Part shown: positions 29,911 through 38,258 of the stretch, piece by piece | Position numbering within the stretch: position 1 is the stretch's first letter | Layout of the letters: the number at the start of each line of letters is the position of its first letter | From: Acidobacteriota bacterium | Lineage (GTDB): Bacteria > Acidobacteriota > UBA6911 | NCBI GenBank assembly: GCA_016929335.1 | Contig: JAFGIY010000181.1 | Span: forward strand, 1 to 64,000 | Direction of reading: 5' to 3' | DNA: 64,000 bases | The notes under the pieces: model-generated | Seen by the model: the letters and a program-made list of their open reading frames with translations, nothing else | What the model was told of the DNA's origin: nothing | Database searches by the model: none | Made by a program: the position numbers and the translations under genes

Positions 29911-30861
29911 TTAAAAGGGGAGGCGTTCGCCGACTCCTGCTTTCAGTGCCTGCTCGTAAATGCGGGCAGCGAAGGCTACATCTTCGAGGGCTATCCCCTG
30001 CGATTCAAAAAGGGTGATTTCGCCGTCTTCTTCTCGCCCCGGAAATTCTCCTATTACAACAAGGCCAAGCTCCTTGGCGTCTTCCCAATAGAAAGCTTCC
30101 TCTTTGGCTGCGAACTCCAGATCACCGGATTCCAGCCTTGCCTGTTCAAGGGAATCCACAACAACACATGCGCTTTTCCCGACAGTCTCCACATCAACTT
30201 CCCGCCTGGAAAGGAAGTTTGCACCAATAGCATTGATATGAGTGCCTTTTGAGATCCATTCTCCTTTAAATACGGGCTCCTTTGAATTAGTGGCCGTGAT
30301 AATAATGTCCATATCCCCGGCAGCTTCCTCGGGAATCGATGCGGGATTGACAGGGATTCCAAGAGCTTCGGTCATTTCTCTGCAAAACCGTTCGCGCTTT
30401 TCCGGGTCTCTTGAATAGGCAATAACCGTTTTTATGGGGCGGACCAAACATACAGCCTGCAATTGAGCGCGAGCCTGAAATCCGGTGCCGAAAATGCCAA
30501 GCCGCGACGATTCCTGACGCGCCATATATTTGGTTGCGATCGCCGAGGCAGCTCCGGTTCGGAGCTGGCCAAGCTTATTTGCATCGATAAGAGCGATTAA
30601 CTGACCGTCTCCGTTATAGAGAAGCACGGCAAAGCGATTTATTCCGGCAACGCTTGTGTAGCTCTTGAGTCCGGCATAGCCCAATGTCGGCAGCGACGCG
30701 CTCATTACATGCAGGATTCCCTGTCCGATCCGGCATCGGCGCCGAGGAGCCAGATCAATATTCTGTTCTCCCTGGAGCTTGAAAGCTTCTTCTATCGCAT
30801 CGATAGCCATATTCACCGTAGCCAGCTTTTCTACATCCGCTTCCCTTAGAAAAATCGTCAT
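29911..30861 (-). CDS. Ornithine cyclodeaminase / mu-crystallin family protein
   Basis: 316-residue NAD(P)-dependent enzyme of the ornithine cyclodeaminase, alanine dehydrogenase and ketimine reductase family. It has the N-terminal substrate domain (KSYTSV, LRTGAASAIATKY) and a Rossmann domain with GIFGTGFQARAQLQA near residue 120 and TATNSKEPVF. The family converts ornithine to proline or reduces imines; which reaction applies cannot be told. ATG 30861 is preceded by AGGGGGG; the earlier TTG at 30879 is less likely. Single-gene unit on the minus strand. Confidence 0.85.
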   Translation of the reverse strand: MTIFLREADVEKLATVNMAIDAIEEAFKLQGEQNIDLAPRRRCRIGQGILHVMSASLPTLGYAGLKSYTSVAGINRFAVLLYNGDGQLIALIDANKLGQLRTGAASAIATKYMARQESSRLGIFGTGFQARAQLQAVCLVRPIKTVIAYSRDPEKRERFCREMTEALGIPVNPASIPEEAAGDMDIIITATNSKEPVFKGEWISKGTHINAIGANFLSRREVDVETVGKSACVVVDSLEQARLESGDLEFAAKEEAFYWEDAKELGLVVIGEFPGREEDGEITLFESQGIALEDVAFAARIYEQALKAGVGERLPF

Positions 30862-30973
30862 ACGCACCCCCCTCGTCAATTGCCAGAATAATGCCCATCT
30901 TCAGCCCTCAATATACTTGAGCACAATTCCAGCTCCAAGCTAGAAAAGCGGACGCTCATTATAATTTCCTTAT

Positions 30974-31000
30974 CCTTTTCCCCCTTTGCTCCTTTGCCCC
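30974..31000. repeat. CCTTTGCC octamer repeat
   Basis: Three 8-nt units in phase (CCTTTTCC, CCCTTTGC, TCCTTTGC plus CCC) lie in the divergent gap before the 31055 gene. They resemble the octamer of 21588-21614 without an inverted partner here. Confidence 0.5.
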
Positions 31001-31054
31001 GGATAGTGATAGACTGCCGTTTTATAAAATCTTTTTCTCGATGCCGGCATTCAT

Positions 31055-31540
31055 ATGATTCGAAAATATCTGTTCTTGGGCTTGACGTTGGTTTTGATTG
31101 TCGCGCTGACCAACCTGATTATCCGCGGTTGCCGGCTGGAAAAGGAACAGGCACAACAGCTCGTTGAAACGGTTGAAGAAGCGAAGCCTTCGGCTACTCG
31201 GGTCTTTGGATCACGGGATCTCAAGATTGTGCTGTCAAGAATAGCTCTGGAAGCAAAAAAGGATGAGCGAGGAAAGCAATCCCGCACTGCCAGCCACGAA
31301 ATAGAGATATACAACAGCGGAAATGTCCCATATAGGGAAATACGGCTGAGGATTGATTATCTTGACCGAAACGGAAATACGGTGGAAACCAGGCCTCATT
31401 CTCTCGTTCAAACAATCTCACCGGGCTCTTCATTAAAACTTGCCAATGTCAGCATGGATAATGTTCCCTCCACGGCTGCGGATGCTAAAATAACCATAAT
31501 ATCCGCAGATATTGCATCTCCCACTGCTTCGAATAAGTGA
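31055..31540 (+). CDS. Membrane-anchored protein with FxLYD-like beta domain
   Basis: 161-residue protein with one N-terminal membrane helix (YLFLGLTLVLIVALTNLII) and a periplasmic part whose central region (SHEIEIYNSGNVPYREIRLRIDYLDRNGNTVETRPHSL) has the strand pattern of FxLYD-type accessory domains. Proteins of this form are usually uncharacterised envelope components; no catalytic motif is seen. No strong ribosome site is visible before ATG 31055. It has no clear operon partner: the next plus-strand gene starts 306 bases later. Confidence 0.6.
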   Translation: MIRKYLFLGLTLVLIVALTNLIIRGCRLEKEQAQQLVETVEEAKPSATRVFGSRDLKIVLSRIALEAKKDERGKQSRTASHEIEIYNSGNVPYREIRLRIDYLDRNGNTVETRPHSLVQTISPGSSLKLANVSMDNVPSTAADAKITIISADIASPTASNK

Positions 31541-31846
31541 ACGGGATTCCCGCCCTGCTCTTTCCAATAAGCAAAAGATTATTTGCGCATTAAAACCTTA
31601 AGCCGCCCCCAAAAAATTCTTCATATAGAGCCTTTTTCAATGGCTTCCCTGTATTTTAAAAAGTACCTTTGCTTCCCTCCTGTAACCAAGAGCCAATGCA
31701 AGTAAATTCACAGGCCGAACGCGGCAAGCTGAAGGCTGACAGCACGCGGCCCACGGCCGCAATTGACAGAGCAATTTTACTATGATACGGTGATCACATA
31801 TAGTTCCCGGGTGCCTGGGCGCCCGTACCATGAGAGATACTGGAGA
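31541..31846. other. Upstream region of the barrel protein gene
   Basis: About 300 bases. It contains A/T-rich sequence near 31600-31670, the GCTGAAG repeat at 31725-31748 and TTGACA at 31763-31768, for which the only -10-like match at proper spacing (TACGGT) is weak. A six-codon open frame (ATG 31830, stop TGA 31848-31850) overlaps the chosen start of the next gene and might couple translation; this is speculative. Confidence 0.4.
31725..31748. repeat. GCTGAAG-GCTGACA repeat
   Basis: AGCTGAAGGCTGACAGC followed by a CGCGG tail. The same words recur at 50222-50257 upstream of the lipoprotein gene. Both copies lie roughly 20 bases before a TTGACA. Confidence 0.55.
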
Positions 31847-33607
31847 ATGAGATATTCTTCGAGAATTCTGATCCTATTCAGCATCTTTCTTCTTGTCCCG
31901 CTGGCCTATGCGAAAAGCGATGGCTATCTGGCCGGCAGCATTAAAAGCGTGTCCGGCAATCCTCTTCGCGATGCAGTCATAAAAATATTCCGGGAATTGC
32001 AGCAAAGAGAGATCGTCTTAATAATGCGGAGCGATAAGCGCGGCTTTTTTAAGAGTGCGCACCTGACGCCCGGCACCTATTCTCTCGAAGTTTCACGTCC
32101 GGGATATCAGCCGCTGACATCAACCAAATTTGCGATCGATCCTGGCCAGACAACGTCGCTGAATATTATTCTGCAGGATATTATCGGTTTGGTTTCCAAA
32201 GAGGACGATCCCCGCAATTGGGACCTTAAAACGGTCATGCGCAGCACGTCCGATCGTCGCTTAATCTTCCGAGATATTCCAGGCAGCAATGCACCTGTCA
32301 GTGAGAGCGGCGCTGCCCCATTCTCCCGAGGCGGAGCCATGGAAATAGCCTCAGGCACTTCGCTTAGCGGCGAAGGCTACATGGTTCGTCCTCAAGCCAG
32401 CCACAATGGTGTATCTTCGAATTTTGCACTTACCGAACCAACCGGCCAACACAGCCGGATGATTCTTTCGGGGCAGGTTGACTTCGGCAACGGAACATTC
32501 TGGAGGCTCCGCAATACATATAATTTCCGTCCTGATAACAGCCATGATTACAAAGTTTCTGTTGGCTATGGCCGGATGAACGAAGGTTATTTGGGCACCG
32601 GCACGATTTCATCGGAAATCCTTTCCGAGGATGCCTCTTTGCGGGAGTCCGGAGTAGAGACACTCGCTTTTGGCGTGGAAGGCAACACTAAACTGCTTGA
32701 TCTTCTGGCAATCAAATATGGCTTTGATTATTCAAGGCTTCATTACGGCTTTTCAAAGAGCTTTTTTTATCCCTCCATCCAAATACTCTTCACTCCATCA
32801 AAAAAGTGGAATTTTCAGACATCTTTCACATCGCAACGCGTTAGTGATATCGATACTATTGTTCTTCCGGATGGCGAATTGCTGAATTTATCCGAACCAA
32901 CCATTCTAACGGTGATCGGCAATCAGGTAAGCATGAGTCAGATCAGACACTCCGAAATTGCCGCCCAAAGAAGAATTGGGCAGGAAGCAGCCGTTGAGAT
33001 AGCCGTATTTCAGGACCAGACACAAGGTCCGGGGCTTCCTCTTATGGTTACGACAATTACTCCTCTGGAAAACAAATCCGATGTCATTCAGATGAATGAG
33101 AGCAATTTTAAGCAACGGGGAGCGCGACTTGCTTTAAAACAGCGGCTAAGCCAGCGGCTAAGCGGTTCTTTGGCTTATGTTTATGGAAATGCAACATGCA
33201 TTCCCAGCATCAGCGAGCTTGTTTCCAGTGAGGTGTTGAACGCCAACCTTGCAGACTATATGCAGCAGCGCTATCAGCACTCCGTCACCGGCCAGATCGA
33301 TACAATCCTTCCCGTCACCAATACGAGTTTCCTTACGACCATGCGCTGGTATTCCGGGAATCCTTTGACTCCCGTCGATTGGTTTTCCGATCGAATGGAT
33401 ATAGCTACCAAATCCGTCAATTTCGAAATTCGCCAATCAGTTCCATTGCCATATCTGATAGGAACCACCGGACAATGGGATGTCTGGGTAGATTTCCGAA
33501 ACGTGTTTAACCAGGGAAAAGAGATTTTGCCTGCAACCGATGGCGAAGTGGTGATCAACCGCAATCCTCGTTCTCTGCGCTTTGGGATCAGTCTCAATTT
33601 CCAATAG
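31847..33607 (+). CDS. Outer-membrane barrel with carboxypeptidase-regulatory domain, no plug
   Basis: 586-residue exported protein. Signal peptide MRYSSRILILFSIFLLVPLAYA is followed by a carboxypeptidase regulatory-like Ig domain (about 27-107, GYLAGSIKSVSGNPLRDAVI to FAIDPGQTTSLNI). A linker (VSKEDDPRNWDLKTVMRSTSDRR) follows, and then about 430 residues of alternating beta strands ending FGISLNFQ. Unlike the receptor at 4-7 kb it has no TonB plug. The barrel is shorter than a full TonB receptor. It may be a porin-like channel, adhesin or scaffold. The ATG is placed by the signal peptide; the GGAG just upstream is too close to be ideal. The kinase operon follows 290 bases later. Confidence 0.72.
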   Translation: MRYSSRILILFSIFLLVPLAYAKSDGYLAGSIKSVSGNPLRDAVIKIFRELQQREIVLIMRSDKRGFFKSAHLTPGTYSLEVSRPGYQPLTSTKFAIDPGQTTSLNIILQDIIGLVSKEDDPRNWDLKTVMRSTSDRRLIFRDIPGSNAPVSESGAAPFSRGGAMEIASGTSLSGEGYMVRPQASHNGVSSNFALTEPTGQHSRMILSGQVDFGNGTFWRLRNTYNFRPDNSHDYKVSVGYGRMNEGYLGTGTISSEILSEDASLRESGVETLAFGVEGNTKLLDLLAIKYGFDYSRLHYGFSKSFFYPSIQILFTPSKKWNFQTSFTSQRVSDIDTIVLPDGELLNLSEPTILTVIGNQVSMSQIRHSEIAAQRRIGQEAAVEIAVFQDQTQGPGLPLMVTTITPLENKSDVIQMNESNFKQRGARLALKQRLSQRLSGSLAYVYGNATCIPSISELVSSEVLNANLADYMQQRYQHSVTGQIDTILPVTNTSFLTTMRWYSGNPLTPVDWFSDRMDIATKSVNFEIRQSVPLPYLIGTTGQWDVWVDFRNVFNQGKEILPATDGEVVINRNPRSLRFGISLNFQ

Positions 33608-33840
33608 CCTCAGCGCGGCCCGCTTTTCACTCCTTCTCGTTTCCTCAATATCTTAATGTGCTATCTGCTCCTCCATTCTCCCTTGAAGGAGCTTGAATTA
33701 TGGTTCAAAATATTGGATGTCTTAATTCAACTAGTTGTATTGCAGACCAGGAAAGTTGTCTGTTTTGGATGTATTGCACCATAAACCATTATTTCTCAAT
33801 TAGATAATATTCAAATTGAGAGACTCCATCATGCTGTTCA
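33608..33840. other. Upstream region of the kinase operon with candidate enhancer sites
   Basis: A+T-rich. Two inverted repeats stand out: CAACTAGTTG (33728-33737) and TCTCAATT/AATTGAGA (33794-33801 and 33814-33821). They lie about 130 and 60 bases upstream of the predicted start site, the first at a distance where sigma-54 activators usually bind. TTGGATGT occurs twice (about 33713 and 33763). Confidence 0.45.
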
Positions 33841-33856
33841 TGGCATATAAATTGCA
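33841..33856 (+). promoter_or_regulatory. -24/-12 (sigma-54) promoter of the kinase/regulator operon
   Basis: TGGCATATAAATTGCA has the invariant GG-N10-GC spacing, TGGCA at -24 and TTGCA at -12. The start site would be near 33867, about 33 bases before ATG 33900. The downstream operon itself encodes a sigma-54 activator, which supports positive self-control. Confidence 0.7.
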
Positions 33857-33899
33857 TTGATTGTATTTGTAGAGATTGCGAGTGGATGCGAGCGTTCCG

Positions 33900-36722
33900 A
33901 TGAACAGCTTTCCGGTGCCCTTAAGATATATTGCGACAACTCTTTTAAGCATCATACTCGTATCGGTTGGTGTCTTTAATTTACGGGATCGAATCATATG
34001 GGTCGAGCCTACCGATGGAATATTCTGGATTGAATCAGACGGGCTTCTAAAAGCAGCCGAGATAGAAGCCGAAGGTCCGGGTAGCCGTGCAGGCATACAG
34101 GCAGGATACAAGCTGTTTTCCATCAACGGGCAGAAGATTTCCAACTTAGGACAATATTCTGATCTGCTGACCCGGTCGAAGCCTGGTAATGCACTCAGGT
34201 ATGTGCTGGCAACTGATGGAGGGAATCGAGATATAACGATTCAGCTCGGACTGAAGTCCGCGCTTGGAGCAAAAGACTGGCTTCGTGCTCTTTTGGCTTT
34301 TTCCCATCTTGGCATGGGAATTTTTGTTCTTTTCAGGGGCGATCGGCTGCCTCGCACCTTTCACTTCTACCTGCTTTGCTTAGCTTCTTTCGTCGTTTAC
34401 CTTTACAGCTATACGACAAGGCTGGAGACACTGGACTGGTGGGTCTACTGGCTTTCAATCCTGGCCTTTCTTCTTCTCCCTGCGCTTTTTATTCATTTTT
34501 GCCTCCGTTTTCCGACGGATGCTTTCATAAACGGCAGATATGTATTTCTGGTATATATTCCTGCGTTCATACTGGGCATGACGATGCTGCTCTGGGCAAC
34601 AGGGCATTTGGCTTCTTTGGGACTTCCTCGAACAGCACGGTCCAGCGGATTGCTGGATCAAGTACAGCTGGCATACTTTTCCGCCGGATTTGTCATAGGC
34701 GGCGGATTACTGGTGAAGCGCCGTCTTGAGGCCGGCGATATAACAGTGCGACAGCAGATGAAGTGGATCAGCTATGGATCGCTGGCAGGAATAGTACCTT
34801 TCAGTCTGATTTACATTATGCCGACGTTGATGGGAGTGCGCGCCGGTTTTGCAATGGAAGCATCGATGCTCTTCCTCAGCCTGATTCCACTCTCCTTTGG
34901 GTATGCGCTCATTCGCTATCGGCTTATGGACGTGGAGGCCATAGCGCGAAGAAGTGCAGCCTATTTTATCGCGAGCTCACTGCTTTTATCCCTATATCTG
35001 CTGCTTGTTCTGATAGTGGGCAAAGCTCTGCAATGGGTGGCGCCCCAGGCCGATTTCTGGGCGATCTGCATCGGCGTGGTGGCGATTGCTTTTATGTTCG
35101 CGCCGCTCCGAAATTCGATTCAAGCATGGCTGGACCGAAAATTTTTCGGAGACCAATTTGAACACCGATCCACTCTTCTTCATTTTGCCCGGACGCTAAA
35201 TTCCGAAATCAACCTGGTGCCTCTATCGCGCAGCATACTCGACCGGATATCAAAGGCTTTTGAGATAGACAAGGCCGCCATATTCCTTTCTGATCAGGCA
35301 CACGGGGGTTTTTACCGTCTTTTGAACTCCCTGGAATGCGATCCGTCATCTCATGCATTGCTATTCAGCGAAGATGATTTGATCGATCCGCGGAAAGATC
35401 CGGTCTCGCATGCTTTGATGCCCGGTTCCGGATCCCTCTATGCAGCAGGTCCGGTTCTCTTGCGCGACGGATTGTTCTATCTGCAGGATTTGAGCGTCCA
35501 GGGAAAACGCGTAGGCCTGATCGCGTTGGGTCGGCTTCCGAAGGATCGCCATTTCTCAACGGAAGATCTGGACCTGCTGACTGTCCTTGCCGGGTATGCG
35601 GCCATGGCTCTTGAAAACGCAAGTCTTTACCGTTCGGTCGAAACAAAAGCTTTGGAACTGCAACGGTTGAAGACATATACCGAAAACATCATAGAAAGCA
35701 TCAATGTTGCTGTGCTGGCTTTGGATCTGAGCGGCCGAATCACATCCTGTAACCGCGCATTCGAAACCCTTTATAATGCAAACCGCAGCCAGATCGTCGG
35801 ATCACCCGTCGAGAATATGCTTCAAGCGGATCTGATCACATCCATCCAAAGAGCCGCCGGAAAGGCTGGATGGGAGATAGCCTCTCCCGTCAATATATAT
35901 AAACAGAACCTTGAAAACCGGCATGGCAAGAGGATGATTGTAAACATAAGCATGATCCCCTTGACGGATCCTATGGGGACAAACACGGGAGTGCTTGTCG
36001 TAATGGATGATATTTCGGAGAAGGTGCAATTGGAGGACCAGCTCTTGCAGGCTGAAAAACTATCATCCATCGGACTTCTGGCAGCCGGAATTGCGCACGA
36101 AGTGAATACTCCAATTGCGGGCATTTCCAGCTATACCCAGATGCTTTTAAAGGAGACTCCGGAAACAGACCGGCGCAAAAAAATCCTGGAGAAGATCGAA
36201 AAACAAACCTTCCGTGCTGCTGAAATAGTGAGTGGCCTGCTTAATTTTTCCCGCTTGAACAACAGCGAGTTCAAGGACCTGGATATCAATCAACTGATCG
36301 AAGACAGTCTTGCTCTGTTAAGTCACCAGCTGGAGTTGAATAGCATCAGAGTGGATTCGCAATTCGATCTTTCTCTCCCTCCGGTATATGGAAACATGGG
36401 GAAGCTTCAGCAGGTCTTCGTCAATTTATTTTTAAACGCGCGCGATGCCATGCCATCGGGAGGAGACCTGGCCATACAGACCGGAATGCACGAATCTATG
36501 GTTATTGTCGATATATCGGATACAGGAGCAGGCATCCCCGAAGAAAACATCAGAAGGATTTTTGATCCTTTCTTTACTACCAAGTCGATTGGAAAAGGAA
36601 CAGGTTTGGGACTCGCGGTTTCCTACGGAATTGTTCAAGAACATGGCGGTGGGATTTTTGTAGACAGCAATTCCGGAAGAGGAACTCATTTTAGGATAAA
36701 ACTGCCGACCAGGTTGCATTAG
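33900..36722 (+). CDS. Sensor histidine kinase: PDZ, multi-TM, GAF, PAS
   Basis: 940-residue membrane kinase. Order: one membrane helix (about 10-30), a PDZ domain in the periplasm (about 40-115, GPGSRAGIQAGYKLFSINGQ), about seven more membrane helices (about 130-370), a GAF domain (about 420-575), a PAS domain (about 590-705), HisKA with His733 (GIAHEVNTPI), then the ATPase domain with VNLFLNARDAM, DTGAGIPEE and GTGLGLA. It should phosphorylate the response regulator encoded six bases downstream. A start at GTG 33882 is also possible; ATG 33900 gives a leader from the sigma-54 start site. The PDZ domain suggests that it senses a peptide C-terminus or a partner protein in the periplasm. Confidence 0.9.
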   Translation: MNSFPVPLRYIATTLLSIILVSVGVFNLRDRIIWVEPTDGIFWIESDGLLKAAEIEAEGPGSRAGIQAGYKLFSINGQKISNLGQYSDLLTRSKPGNALRYVLATDGGNRDITIQLGLKSALGAKDWLRALLAFSHLGMGIFVLFRGDRLPRTFHFYLLCLASFVVYLYSYTTRLETLDWWVYWLSILAFLLLPALFIHFCLRFPTDAFINGRYVFLVYIPAFILGMTMLLWATGHLASLGLPRTARSSGLLDQVQLAYFSAGFVIGGGLLVKRRLEAGDITVRQQMKWISYGSLAGIVPFSLIYIMPTLMGVRAGFAMEASMLFLSLIPLSFGYALIRYRLMDVEAIARRSAAYFIASSLLLSLYLLLVLIVGKALQWVAPQADFWAICIGVVAIAFMFAPLRNSIQAWLDRKFFGDQFEHRSTLLHFARTLNSEINLVPLSRSILDRISKAFEIDKAAIFLSDQAHGGFYRLLNSLECDPSSHALLFSEDDLIDPRKDPVSHALMPGSGSLYAAGPVLLRDGLFYLQDLSVQGKRVGLIALGRLPKDRHFSTEDLDLLTVLAGYAAMALENASLYRSVETKALELQRLKTYTENIIESINVAVLALDLSGRITSCNRAFETLYNANRSQIVGSPVENMLQADLITSIQRAAGKAGWEIASPVNIYKQNLENRHGKRMIVNISMIPLTDPMGTNTGVLVVMDDISEKVQLEDQLLQAEKLSSIGLLAAGIAHEVNTPIAGISSYTQMLLKETPETDRRKKILEKIEKQTFRAAEIVSGLLNFSRLNNSEFKDLDINQLIEDSLALLSHQLELNSIRVDSQFDLSLPPVYGNMGKLQQVFVNLFLNARDAMPSGGDLAIQTGMHESMVIVDISDTGAGIPEENIRRIFDPFFTTKSIGKGTGLGLAVSYGIVQEHGGGIFVDSNSGRGTHFRIKLPTRLH

Positions 36723-36727
36723 AAGAA

Positions 36728-38113
36728 ATGAGCATAAAAGGACAAGTCTTAGTGGTCGACGACGAGGAAATCATGCGTGACGTTCTGTCCGCTCTATTAT
36801 CCTCCGAGTCTTACGCGGTCGGTCTGGCTGGAAACGGTTCGCAAGCCCTGGAAATGATCAGGGATAAAGACTACGGTGTTATGCTCCTCGATCTTATGAT
36901 GCCTGAGGTTGACGGATTTCAGGTTTTGGAGAAGCTCAAGAAAATCGAGAATGGCCCGGTTCCGGTGGTGCTTACGGCATATGCTTCCATCGACAGAGTG
37001 ATGCAGGCGGCAAAACTCAATGCGTTTGCGTTTATACCCAAACCTTTTAAGAATGATGAGCTGCTGCTGGCTGTTAAAAATGCAATGGAGCAACACAATC
37101 TGGCTCTGGAAAACCAGCGCCTGAAGAAATCGCTGCACGAAAGATACGGATTTCAAAGCCTCATTGGCAAAAGTGCGGCAATGCAGCAGGTTTTCGACCT
37201 GATAGCACAGGTTGCGCCGCGCAGAAGCACCGTTCTTGTTCAGGGAGAGAGTGGTACCGGGAAAGAACTGGTTGCCAAAGCAATTCATGCCTCCAGTGAC
37301 AGAATGGATGCGCCTTTTATCGCAATTAATTGCGGCAACATACCTTCAGACCTGCTGGAGAGTGAGCTCTTCGGTCATGTCCGAGGAGCCTATACAGGAG
37401 CGACTTCTGCAAAAAAGGGGCTGTTTGAAGCAGCGGATGGGGGAACACTTTTCCTGGATGAGGTATCCACAATTTCGCAGGACATTCAGGTTAAACTCCT
37501 CCGGGTCATTCAGGAAAGAGAATTTCGCCGGCTGGGAAGTCTTGAAAACATTCAGATCGATGTGCGCATTATTGCTGCCACAAACACCGACCTGCAGGTG
37601 GCTGTTCGGCAGGGAGCTTTCCGCGATGATCTTTATTATCGGCTTAACGTTATTGTGATTAAGATACCGCCTCTGCGGGATCGCGCCGAAGACATCCCTC
37701 TGCTGGCCCGGCACTTTATTAAAAAGTATGGAGAAGAAAACCAGAGAGACGGCCTCTCCCTGGAACCATCCGCACTGAGGGTTTTGATGGAATATCCCTG
37801 GCCCGGCAATGTCCGCGAGCTGGAAAACGTAATTGAACGTGCCGTGGTCCTGTCGCAGGAAAGCAGGATTACGGCAGACCTCTTCCCGAAAAACATTACG
37901 CTCCCATATCCGGAAACTCCCGATCGCTTTGTGCAGGATAATGCCTCTCTAAAAGAAAAGGTGGGGAATTTCGAGAAATCCATCATCCTGGCAGCATTGG
38001 AAAAGACCGGATGGAATCAGAAAAAAGCCGCCCAGCTGCTTTCCGTAAACGCAACGACTTTAAGCGAGAAGCTCAAACGGTTTAAAATCAGGGGCAAAGG
38101 AATAGAGGGGTAA
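36728..38113 (+). CDS. Sigma-54-dependent response regulator, NtrC family
   Basis: 461-residue regulator: receiver domain with Asp55 (MLLDLMMPE), Thr83 and Lys105, an AAA+ activator domain with Walker A GESGTGKE (173-180), Walker B TLFLDEV and the sigma-54 contact loop as GAYTGA (220-225, Tyr in place of the usual Phe), and a Fis-type helix-turn-helix at about 430-460 (KKAAQLLSVNATTLSEKLK). It starts six bases after the kinase stop, so it is the cognate partner. The operon is itself preceded by a -24/-12 promoter. The C-terminus GKGIEG and the stop come from a repeat-like GGAATAGAGGGGTAA. Confidence 0.95.
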   Translation: MSIKGQVLVVDDEEIMRDVLSALLSSESYAVGLAGNGSQALEMIRDKDYGVMLLDLMMPEVDGFQVLEKLKKIENGPVPVVLTAYASIDRVMQAAKLNAFAFIPKPFKNDELLLAVKNAMEQHNLALENQRLKKSLHERYGFQSLIGKSAAMQQVFDLIAQVAPRRSTVLVQGESGTGKELVAKAIHASSDRMDAPFIAINCGNIPSDLLESELFGHVRGAYTGATSAKKGLFEAADGGTLFLDEVSTISQDIQVKLLRVIQEREFRRLGSLENIQIDVRIIAATNTDLQVAVRQGAFRDDLYYRLNVIVIKIPPLRDRAEDIPLLARHFIKKYGEENQRDGLSLEPSALRVLMEYPWPGNVRELENVIERAVVLSQESRITADLFPKNITLPYPETPDRFVQDNASLKEKVGNFEKSIILAALEKTGWNQKKAAQLLSVNATTLSEKLKRFKIRGKGIEG

Positions 38114-38150
38114 GGGAAGAATCAAAGCTGAACCTGTCCCCCAATTCGCT

Positions 38151-38180
38151 GCCTCCCTGCGCTTTTGTGCCTCCCTGCGC
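38151..38180. repeat. GCCTCCCTGCGC direct repeat
   Basis: The 12-base word GCCTCCCTGCGC occurs at 38151-38162 and 38169-38180, 18 bases apart, between the response regulator and the TPR gene. Confidence 0.5.
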
Positions 38181-38199
38181 CTTCGCTGTGTCGAGTTGA

Positions 38200-38226
38200 T
38201 TGACTTGGCGTCCCCTTGTCTATAAC
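38200..38226 (+). promoter_or_regulatory. Putative sigma-70 promoter of the TPR gene
   Basis: TTGACT (38200-38205) and TATAAC (38221-38226) with a 15-base spacer, about 35 bases before the start codon. The spacer is slightly short. Confidence 0.45.
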
Positions 38227-38258
38227 TTAATTAACAGCATCTGCATCGGAGGATTCTG

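Noticed and set aside
38206-38225. A sigma-54-like TTGGCG...TTGTC before the TPR gene
   Set aside because: The GG-N10-GC spacing fails (the 10th base is followed by TC); a TTGACT/TATAAC pair fits better.
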